Shown here: in pieces, positions 1-4,823 of the stretch
Layout: every line of letters starts with the position of its first letter
How positions within the stretch are numbered: the stretch's first letter is position 1
Assembly (NCBI GenBank): GCA_021813195.1
Contig: JAKALI010000091.1
Span: 1 to 10,275 of the forward strand
Direction: 5' to 3'
Length of the DNA stretch: 10,275 nt
Source of the DNA: Pseudomonadota bacterium
GTDB taxonomy: Bacteria; Pseudomonadota; Alphaproteobacteria; Rhizobiales; Hyphomicrobiaceae
Notes under the pieces: model-generated
Told to the model about the DNA's origin: nothing
Databases searched by the model: none
What the model saw: only the letters and a program-made list of their open reading frames with translations
Translations under genes and position numbers: made by a program

Positions 1-1
1 C

Positions 2-1405
2 GTCGATGGCGATGCCCAGCGCATCTCGCAACTGTGCTGGATGTTCTTTCTCAAGATCATCGACGACCAGGATCAGGAGCTGGAGCTGATGCAGAAGGGC
101 TACCGCTCGCCCATCCCGGCGAAATTCCGCTGGCGCGCCTGGGCCGCCGACCCCGAGGGCATCACCGGCGAGGCGCTGCTCGCGTTCGTCAACGACGAGT
201 TGTTTCCCGCGCTGAAGGAGTTGCCCAACACCGCCAGGGACGGCCGGCGCCGCGTGGTGCGCGACGTGTTCGAGGATGCCTACAACTACATGAAGTCCGG
301 CCAGCTCATGCGCCAAGTGGTGAACAAGATCACCGCCATCGACTTCAACAACCTCTCCGAGCGCCAGCATTTCGGCGACCTCTACGAACAGATTCTCAAC
401 GACCTGCAGAGCGCGGGTAACGCGGGCGAGTACTACACGCCGCGCGCCGTCACCGGGTTCATGGCCGAGCGCATTGACCCGAAACCCGGCGAGATCCTGC
501 TCGACCCCGCCTGCGGTACCGGCGGCTTTCTGACCTGCGCGCTGCGCCACATGCGTGGGCGTTACGTGAAGACCCCGGAGGACGAGCGGCGCATGCAGCA
601 GGCGCTGCGGGCCGTGGAAAGAAAGCAGCTCCCGCACATGCTGTGCGTCACCAACATGCTGCTGCACAGCATCGACGACCCCTCGTTCGTACGCCACGAC
701 AACACGCTCGCGCGCCCTTACATCAGCTACGGCCAGGCGGACCGCGTGGACATCGTCCTCACCAATCCGCCCTTCGGCGGGCGCGAGGAGGACGGCATCG
801 AGAGCAACTTCCCCAAGCACTTCCAGACGCGCGAGACCGCCGACCTGTTCCTCGCGCTCATCATCCGGCTGCTCAAGCCCGGCGGACGCGCCGCCGTGGT
901 GCTGCCCGACGGTTCGCTGTTCGGCGAAGGCGTGAAGACGCGGTTGAAGGAACACCTGCTGGAGGAGTGCAAGCTGCACACCATCGTGCGGCTGCCCAAC
1001 AGCGTGTTCAAGCCTTACGCGTCGATCGGCACCAACCTGCTGTTTTTCGAGAAGGGCGAGCCGACGAAGGAAATCTGGTTCTACGAACACCGCGTCCCCG
1101 AGGGGCAGAAGGCCTACTCGATGACCAGGCCGATCAAGGTCGAGCACCTGAAGCCCTGCGCCGACTGGTGGGGCGGCGCGAAACGCAAGGGCCGGGTCGA
1201 GAATGAAGTCGCCTGGCGCGTCACCGCCGAGGAGGTGAAAGCACGCGGCTACAACCTCGATTTCAAGAACCCGCACACCGTGGCCGACGACCACGGCGAT
1301 CCGGAGGAATTGTTGGCCAAGCTGGAAGAAAGCGAAGCAGAGACCGCGAAGCTGCGAGACCAGCTAAAATCCATGCTGGAAGAGGCACTATTGCGTCATT
1401 CCTGA
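2..1405 (+). CDS. hsdM: Type I restriction-modification DNA methyltransferase subunit HsdM (5' end outside window)
   Basis: Modification subunit of a type I R-M system, which in complex with HsdS transfers a methyl group from S-adenosylmethionine to N6 of adenine. The frame is open from base 2, so 467 residues are visible. The first visible residues (VDGDAQRISQLCW before the ATG at 41) still read as HsdM N-terminal domain, so that ATG is not the true start; by family length I infer only some 15-30 residues are missing. The SAM-binding motif I DPACGTGG starts at base 503 and the catalytic motif IV NPPF at base 764, in the order expected for gamma-class N6 methylases. AGEYYTPRAV just before motif I is also typical of HsdM. 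A C-terminal Glu/Lys-rich helix ends the protein. Both catalytic motifs are intact, so the enzyme itself looks functional, but its HsdS partner downstream survives only as a C-terminal scrap and no hsdR is in the window. Confidence 0.95.
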   Translation, partial: VDGDAQRISQLCWMFFLKIIDDQDQELELMQKGYRSPIPAKFRWRAWAADPEGITGEALLAFVNDELFPALKELPNTARDGRRRVVRDVFEDAYNYMKSGQLMRQVVNKITAIDFNNLSERQHFGDLYEQILNDLQSAGNAGEYYTPRAVTGFMAERIDPKPGEILLDPACGTGGFLTCALRHMRGRYVKTPEDERRMQQALRAVERKQLPHMLCVTNMLLHSIDDPSFVRHDNTLARPYISYGQADRVDIVLTNPPFGGREEDGIESNFPKHFQTRETADLFLALIIRLLKPGGRAAVVLPDGSLFGEGVKTRLKEHLLEECKLHTIVRLPNSVFKPYASIGTNLLFFEKGEPTKEIWFYEHRVPEGQKAYSMTRPIKVEHLKPCADWWGGAKRKGRVENEVAWRVTAEEVKARGYNLDFKNPHTVADDHGDPEELLAKLEESEAETAKLRDQLKSMLEEALLRHS

Positions 1406-1407
1406 AA

Positions 1408-1414
1408 CGGAGGT
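1408..1414 (+). promoter_or_regulatory. Shine-Dalgarno of the DUF433 antitoxin
   Basis: CGGAGGT lies 8 bases before the ATG at 1423 and immediately after the hsdM stop (1403-1405). The strong site fixes this ATG as the start and fits read-through transcription from hsdM, as no separate promoter is evident in the 17-bp gap. Confidence 0.8.
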
Positions 1415-1422
1415 AGCTGAGC

Positions 1423-1659
1423 ATGAACGCCCACGACCGTATTGTTGTTGATCCCGCTATTTGCCATGGCAAACCGGTGATTCGTGGCACTCGCGTTCCG
1501 GTCGCTATCGTGATGGGCAGTCTCGCGGGCGGCATGAGCTTCGAGGAGGTCGAACGCGAGTACGGCCTGACCGCCGATGACATCCGCGCGGCGCTCGGCT
1601 TTGCCGGTGAGCGGCTGAGCGAGGAGTCGTTTCACTCACTGCCGACCGGCGCTGCGTGA
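1423..1659 (+). CDS. DUF433 family antitoxin
   Basis: A 78-residue protein of the DUF433 family, small helix-turn-helix-like proteins usually encoded just upstream of a PIN-like DUF5615 toxin and taken to be its antitoxin. The family signature is plain: IVVDPAICHGKPVIRGTRVPV at residues 7-27, cut here by its core GKPVIRGTRV, followed by a helical part (SFEEVEREYGLTADDIRAAL) resembling a helix-turn-helix. Length is normal and the protein appears intact. It begins 17 bp after the hsdM stop with a strong ribosome site, and its TGA overlaps the GTG of the next gene (GTGA, 1656-1659), so the two are translationally coupled. TA pairs of this type are common passengers in hsd operons. Its presumed partner is truncated here, so the antitoxin may have no toxin left to neutralise. 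The family is sure; the antitoxin role is inferred from family context. Confidence 0.88.
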   Translation: MNAHDRIVVDPAICHGKPVIRGTRVPVAIVMGSLAGGMSFEEVEREYGLTADDIRAALGFAGERLSEESFHSLPTGAA

Positions 1660-1916
1660 AATTTCTGCTGGATGCCAATATGCCGCGCGCAGCGCTTGGC
1701 GTGATGCGGTCCAGCGGCCACAGCGTCGAACATGTGCGTGATATTGGTTTAGGCGATGCCACCGACGCACGCATCGCGGAACATGCACGCAGCGCAGGCG
1801 CGGTGCTGGTGACGCGTGACCTGGATTTCGCCGACGAGCGTCGCTATCGTTACACAGTTCGTCGTCCCTCTCCCACCGCTCGCAGAACAACATCGTATCG
1901 TCGCCAAGGTCAATGA
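1656..1916 (+). pseudogene. Truncated DUF5615 PIN-like toxin with out-of-frame tail
   Basis: The N-terminal half of a DUF5615 (Mut7-C/PIN-like) protein, presumed ribonuclease toxin and partner of the upstream DUF433 gene. It starts at a GTG overlapping the antitoxin stop. Recognisable features are FLLDANMP (residues 3-10, acidic Asp6), the GDATDARI stretch (34-40) and VLVTRDLDFAD (50-60), the usual acidic motifs of the fold. Homology stops near residue 65 (about base 1850). The last 21 residues (Arg/Pro/Ser-rich) are a frame-shifted reading of an HsdS C-terminus that follows directly. Family members are normally about 110-120 residues, so the C-terminal core strands and helix are missing. I infer loss of activity, although the 86-residue hybrid could still be translated. 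The break coincides with the hsdS remnant, which points to a deletion rather than a simple frameshift. Confidence 0.82.
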
Positions 1917-2016
1917 ACTGTTGGCACTGTGTGATCAGTTCGAGTCCATCTTGTCGGAGCGGGAATCCCTGCGCCGCCGTCTCTTGGAAGCCATGTTCCA
2001 CGAAGTCATTTCTTAG
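1852..2016 (+). pseudogene. hsdS: C-terminal remnant of type I specificity subunit HsdS
   Basis: Read in the frame ending at TAG 2014-2016, this stretch gives TQFVVPLPPLAEQHRIVAKV followed by a heptad-like helix ending LRRRLLEAMFHEVIS. PLPPLAEQHRIVAKV is the hallmark of the end of the second target-recognition domain of HsdS, and the following helix is the C-terminal conserved coiled coil that docks HsdS to HsdM. Only about 54 of the ~400 or more residues expected remain; both target-recognition domains and the central spacer are absent. The reading frame is open upstream to a GTG at 1816, but that part overlaps the toxin in another frame and has no HsdS character. Without HsdS, HsdM has no sequence specificity, so this hsd locus is probably dead unless another hsdS is present in the genome. 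Confidence 0.85.
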
Positions 2017-2067
2017 TGTCGCGGCTACCTTCTCAACAGACTTGTAACCATAGACTACGGACTGCGC

Positions 2068-2084
2068 GACCTCCTCGCGAGGTC
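2068..2084. terminator. Hairpin between convergent genes (weak terminator candidate)
   Basis: GACCTC (2068-2073) can pair with GAGGTC (2079-2084) around a five-base loop; the core CCTCGCGAGG (2073-2082) is itself a perfect palindrome. It sits in the 115-bp gap between the hsdS remnant and the convergent nucleotidyltransferase gene. No T-run follows on either strand, so intrinsic termination is doubtful. Nothing else is recognisable in this gap. Confidence 0.3.
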
Positions 2085-2131
2085 TCGATCGGCATTGTCC
2101 GGCAACGCTGTCGCGTCGTTCGCGTTTGACC

Positions 2132-2830
2132 TCAGGGCGGGAGAATTTGCGCGATGGCGCGCAGTCTTTGGAGTACCACCGATGAGCGATTCGCCGGACC
2201 GCCCTCGATTACCATACCCGGCAGAGCGTTGACAAAACCCTCGTCTGCAAGCAGGCGCGCGAAGACGCCGGCCACGTACTCCCGAAGCTTGATCGGCGCA
2301 CGTTCGAATTCATCGACCAGCGCGGCTCGCCCGTCCACAACAGCAAGCGCGTCTTCAAGATCATGACTCTCCAGATAGTCGCCTTTACCGCGGTCCAGGA
2401 ACGCAACCAGTTTTGTGGCGACGAAGTAGGTCGCCGCGACGAGGCGGATCGACAGCCCTTCCCGGAGCGTTACCGTGGCGGCGGTTTGCATGGCGGGCTC
2501 GTACCAGCGGTTGCTGAAGCCGAGCACAGCCTGATTGATCGGCATCACGTCGAGCTTCATGCCCGCGAACGTCCAACGGAATGGTGGATCGTTGTGCTCC
2601 AGCGATTGGGAAAAACCCCTGGCGTGCAGAGCCTCGCCAAGCTGGTGATACTCGCGTTTGGAAACGATAGCGACAATCGTGTCTACGTCCTCCGTTGCGC
2701 GCACGGGCGCCGCAGCGGGATCGGTGATCAGCAACGCGGTTGCGCAACCGCCGACAAAAACCAGACGCTCCCGCAGATCGCCGAATGCCTCGGCGATCTG
2801 GATGAGCAACTCGATGTTCGGATCTGCCAT
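2132..2830 (-). CDS. Nucleotidyltransferase-fold protein, AbiEii-like (probable toxin)
   Basis: A 232-residue protein with a DNA polymerase beta-type nucleotidyltransferase fold. Visible motifs are FVGGCATALL (25-34, the hG[GS] motif), RATEDVDTIV (44-53, with paired metal ligands Asp48 and Asp50) and MKLDVMP (91-97, the third acidic residue Asp94). A downstream KLVAFLDRGKGDYLESHDLEDALAVV region (140-165, given by its ends: Lys140, Asp157, Asp160) resembles the Lys/Asp helix of AbiEii/MenA-type enzymes. Such toxins attach nucleotides to tRNA or other targets. All three presumptive catalytic acids are present, so it looks active. It overlaps the upstream helix-turn-helix gene by one base (TGATG), so expression is coupled. 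Fold assignment is firm; the toxin role and substrate are inferred from family and pairing. A housekeeping-type antibiotic or tRNA nucleotidyltransferase is less likely on size and context. Confidence 0.82.
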   Translation of the reverse strand: MADPNIELLIQIAEAFGDLRERLVFVGGCATALLITDPAAAPVRATEDVDTIVAIVSKREYHQLGEALHARGFSQSLEHNDPPFRWTFAGMKLDVMPINQAVLGFSNRWYEPAMQTAATVTLREGLSIRLVAATYFVATKLVAFLDRGKGDYLESHDLEDALAVVDGRAALVDEFERAPIKLREYVAGVFARLLADEGFVNALPGMVIEGGPANRSSVVLQRLRAIAQILPP

Positions 2831-3357
2831 CAGGCAGTCACCGCATCGAGTCGCGATTCGAGCTCTTTCGCCGCAAGGTTGCGTTCACGCGCGCGTCCAT
2901 CGCGAATCGCGTCGACTAGCGCAAGTAACTCGTAGAGGCGTGAGTCCTGCAACGCGGCGGCCGGCACCGAGGGGTAGAGCGGTGAAAACGCATACCCGCG
3001 CACATTGCCCTCAGCATAAGGCCAGACGGGAGGTGGATCGCTTGAGCTGGCGATCATCGTGTTCAACGGAGGTGCCGCATAGCCGGTTGGTACTCCGCGG
3101 GTAAGTGCGCCGTGCTCGGGCGGAAAGGCGTACTTGACGCCGTGGAGTAGGAACTCGAGCAGCGCACTGCGCACTGGCTTGCCAGCGGTAGTGCTTGCGT
3201 CGCTCATCAGGCGCGCGACCACAGCCCGGCGCACCCCGGCGTGGACCTCCGACTGACTGATCGACAGCTCTACCGCTAGGCGCTGGAAATTCCACGGCTC
3301 GGGACCAATGGCGACCAGTTTGAGCAGTACGACGATATCTTGTGGTTTTAGGATCAT
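2830..3357 (-). CDS. Helix-turn-helix protein, putative antitoxin/autorepressor of the nucleotidyltransferase
   Basis: A 175-residue protein with an N-terminal helix-turn-helix: residues 1-50 include MILKPQDIVVLLKLVAIG, then FQRLAVELSISQSEVHAGV with a recognition helix at about 34-45. The rest has conserved-looking blocks (LLEFLLHGVKYAFPPEHG, RGVPTGYAAPPL, FSPLYPSVP) and a charged C-terminal helix (LYELLALVDAIRDGRARERN). It is a familiar uncharacterised family often paired with a nucleotidyltransferase, so I read it as the DNA-binding antitoxin. The frame is open 45 codons further upstream, but that extension would cross the proposed promoter and operator and has no family character, so the ATG at 3357 is preferred. 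No Shine-Dalgarno precedes it and the proposed -10 ends six bases upstream, suggesting a leaderless mRNA. The antitoxin role is inferred. Confidence 0.78.
   Translation of the reverse strand: MILKPQDIVVLLKLVAIGPEPWNFQRLAVELSISQSEVHAGVRRAVVARLMSDASTTAGKPVRSALLEFLLHGVKYAFPPEHGALTRGVPTGYAAPPLNTMIASSSDPPPVWPYAEGNVRGYAFSPLYPSVPAAALQDSRLYELLALVDAIRDGRARERNLAAKELESRLDAVTA
2851..2860. promoter_or_regulatory. Operator-like half element inside the HTH gene
   Basis: TCGCGATTCG is, in reverse orientation, an exact 10-base match to part of the palindromic operator (3374-3383). It lies near the 3' end of the HTH gene. It may be codon coincidence; on its own it is weak. Confidence 0.2.
2900..2911. promoter_or_regulatory. 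Internal copy of the operator core
   Basis: TCGCGAATCGCG repeats exactly 12 bases of the upstream operator (3371-3382) and contains the palindrome CGCGA-A-TCGCG. It lies inside the HTH coding sequence about 470 bp from the operator, a spacing at which an auxiliary site could support looping. This is inference from sequence identity only. Confidence 0.3.
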
Positions 3358-3363
3358 GGCAGT

Positions 3364-3392
3364 ATTGTATTCGCGAATCGCGAATAAAGAAA
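3364..3392 (-). promoter_or_regulatory. Proposed promoter of the HTH-nucleotidyltransferase operon
   Basis: On the minus strand a good -10 box, TACAAT (3369-3364), lies 17 bp after a poor -35 candidate, TTTCTT (3392-3387). The expected transcription start falls at or one base before the A of the ATG at 3357, implying a leaderless transcript. The weak -35 leaves moderate doubt. Confidence 0.45.
3369..3385. promoter_or_regulatory. Perfect 17-bp palindrome, probable autoregulatory operator
   Basis: ATTCGCGA-A-TCGCGAAT is a perfect inverted repeat with 8-bp arms and a one-base centre. It fills the spacer between the proposed -35 and -10 boxes and overlaps the first base of the -10, ending 11 bases before the start codon of the HTH gene. 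A dimer of that protein bound here would block RNA polymerase, the usual layout for toxin-antitoxin autoregulation. The symmetry is seen; the binder is inferred. Confidence 0.68.
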
Positions 3393-3538
3393 GTCCCTGT
3401 CGCGCAGTGCCAACTAAGGGCCACACAGCACCTGATCGAGGAGCGCATATTGGCGCAGGTATCTTACCCATAGTTGCGTTGCGCAGGCCCACGATATCCT
3501 GCCGTTAATTAATAAGTGCGTCACCCGGGAGTTAAGAT

Positions 3539-3552
3539 TTCAGAATTCAGAA
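3539..3552. repeat. Tandem 7-bp repeat TTCAGAA x2
   Basis: Two adjacent perfect copies of TTCAGAA (3539-3545 and 3546-3552) lie in the AT-rich part of the intergenic region, about 60 bp upstream of the -35 of the three-gene operon. The pair could be a regulator binding site or chance. Confidence 0.4.
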
Positions 3553-3604
3553 ATAAGTTGCTGTTCCAGAGATGCTTTATGGATTTCTATCGATCTGATA
3601 AAAA

Positions 3605-3619
3605 CGTTTTGTACAAACG
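3605..3619. promoter_or_regulatory. Inverted repeat over the -35 box, possible operator
   Basis: CGTTT-N5-AAACG, with the overlapping perfect palindrome TTTGTACAAA (3608-3617), covers the -35 hexamer of the three-gene operon. A repressor bound here would occlude the promoter. Protein A, which has winged-helix-like ends, is a possible but unproven binder. Confidence 0.4.
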
Positions 3620-3637
3620 ATCCCATTTGTGTATACT
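3609..3637 (+). promoter_or_regulatory. Sigma70-type promoter of the three-gene operon
   Basis: TTGTAC (3609-3614), a 17-bp spacer and TATACT (3632-3637) make a near-consensus promoter in an AT-rich setting. The predicted start, seven bases past the -10, is the A of the ATG at 3644, and no Shine-Dalgarno precedes that ATG, so the message is probably leaderless. This argues against the GTG at 3629, which lies within the promoter. Confidence 0.65.
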
Positions 3638-3643
3638 GTAGCT

Positions 3644-4822
3644 ATGGCCGACCTTCCCAAAATCACCGACACAATCCCCCGCGCTTCGATCGATCAAATT
3701 CTCAGTGCGCTTGGGTTTCTTGCTTCTCAAAATGCCCGATGTACGTTTGACGCCATTCGAGTTCATCTACTGGCGGCGTCTAGCCGCAAAGCGCCAAACA
3801 CCGCGAGTGCCCTGTGGACTGTCGCGCGCGACGTCCTGAGCGAATTGGAAAAGTTGAAGCTCGCAAACGTGGGCGTCTTGCCACGGAATCTGTCTGACGT
3901 AGACCGCCTACGCGAGACGCCCTGCGAAATCTTGCCGCGCGGTACGGAAATAGCTCAATTGCATGCCGACAAGCCGGGACGGGCTTACGACGCGCTGCTC
4001 GTTCTTTGGTTAGCCGAGCATTCTTACTTCCGTCGCTTAATGTTACGGCTGCTGGAGTCGCCTTTGTACGTTCCCGATGTGACCAACATGGGACAGGTTG
4101 GCCTGGACGCCGTAAAAGGAACGGCTGTGCCAGCGATCTCTGCCAATCTGGTGAAGAACTGCAGTTCGCGCTTGGAAGTAGCGGGTTGGCCGGCGGACAG
4201 GCTTGCCGCATTACAGTTAGGCATAGAACGGCGTGCAACGGAACTGCGCGAGGCGTTCGCCTCCCCTGACATTGACGCCAAGCGTCTAATCGACGTCATA
4301 CAGGACGGCATTGTGCTACCAGCACTCTTAGAGGCCGAGGGGTTGCCGTTTGATCCCGTGACGTTCCAACAACTTTTGAAATGCACGCAGGAATTCTTTT
4401 GCGCCGCCTGGACGACTTCACACCCACGTTTTGACGGCCGCGTCGTCTTTGCGACGTGCGAATACACGCCTCCCCTTGATAGCGACCCACATGCGGGAGT
4501 GAGCCAGGTCGTACATCACGGCGTTTCTTTCGCCGAGGCAAAGTTCGCCAGGGCCATTCGAGACGCTTACATCGCAATCACCGGCACTTCGTCCGCGTAT
4601 GTCAGCGCTTATACCGTTCGGGCCATGGTGTGTGTCGACCTACAGATACCTCTAGCCGTGTTGGCTCGGTGCCTGGAGTCACTGATTGCTGCCGGGCCTC
4701 AGGCCGACCTCACGATTTACACAGAACTACCGTTTCAGCCACCTCCACAAGGCGAGCATTACGTCGAAGTGGGCAGGCGGCGAATCGGCCGGCTGAAGCT
4801 CATCCACAAAATTGGAGATTAA
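3644..4822 (+). CDS. Gene A: protein of unknown family with winged-helix-like ends
   Basis: A 392-residue soluble protein that I do not recognise. No catalytic motif, signal peptide or membrane segment is visible. Residues about 13-105 look like a winged helix: short helices (IDQILSALGFLASQ, FDAIRVHLLAAS), a long helix (ALWTVARDVLSELEKLKL) and a strand-like wing ending EILPRGTEIAQL. A helical segment with ALLVLWLAEHSYFRRLMLRLL follows (about 120-140). The C-terminal 85 residues (SAYTVRAMVCVDLQIPLAVLARCLESL, quoted in part, then ITIYTELPF-like strands) again resemble a winged helix. The TAA is one base from the GTG of gene B, so they are surely co-translated. I infer a DNA-binding or sensor subunit of a three-protein complex. 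Base composition is lower in G+C than both flanks, consistent with transfer. The start at 3644 is chosen from the promoter position; GTG 3629 would add five residues. Confidence 0.72.
   Translation: MADLPKITDTIPRASIDQILSALGFLASQNARCTFDAIRVHLLAASSRKAPNTASALWTVARDVLSELEKLKLANVGVLPRNLSDVDRLRETPCEILPRGTEIAQLHADKPGRAYDALLVLWLAEHSYFRRLMLRLLESPLYVPDVTNMGQVGLDAVKGTAVPAISANLVKNCSSRLEVAGWPADRLAALQLGIERRATELREAFASPDIDAKRLIDVIQDGIVLPALLEAEGLPFDPVTFQQLLKCTQEFFCAAWTTSHPRFDGRVVFATCEYTPPLDSDPHAGVSQVVHHGVSFAEAKFARAIRDAYIAITGTSSAYVSAYTVRAMVCVDLQIPLAVLARCLESLIAAGPQADLTIYTELPFQPPPQGEHYVEVGRRRIGRLKLIHKIGD
4814..4817 (+). promoter_or_regulatory. Ribosome site deciding the start of gene B
   Basis: GGAG sits six bases before the GTG at 4824, within the last codons of gene A. 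It supports GTG 4824 over the in-frame TTG at 4812, which includes no ribosome site at a usable distance. Confidence 0.6.
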
Positions 4823-4823
4823 C

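Larger units (their letters stand above)
3358..3643. other. Divergent intergenic region between the two operons
   Basis: This 286-bp stretch separates the minus-strand TA-like operon from the plus-strand three-gene operon. It holds the TA promoter and operator at its left end and the three-gene promoter at its right end. The right 140 bp are clearly AT-richer than anything else nearby, including TTAATTAA at 3505-3512 and the tandem TTCAGAA pair. No convincing gene is present. Confidence 0.7.

Noticed and set aside
34..420. Plus-strand frame overlapping the start of hsdM
   Set aside because: Arg/Gly/Ala-rich translation without domain features, while the other frame carries unmistakable HsdM sequence.
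1816..1851. GTG start for an expressed HsdS C-terminal peptide
   Set aside because: The frame upstream of 1852 overlaps toxin coding in another frame and there is no ribosome site, so translation from it is unlikely.
2363..2935. Plus-strand frame of 190 codons opposite the nucleotidyltransferase gene
   Set aside because: No domain character; the minus strand carries the conserved GG, DxD and third Asp motifs.
3358..3492. N-terminal extension of the HTH protein to an ATG at 3492
   Set aside because: The extension spans the proposed promoter and palindrome and lacks family-like sequence; ATG 3357 matches the family start MILKPQDI.
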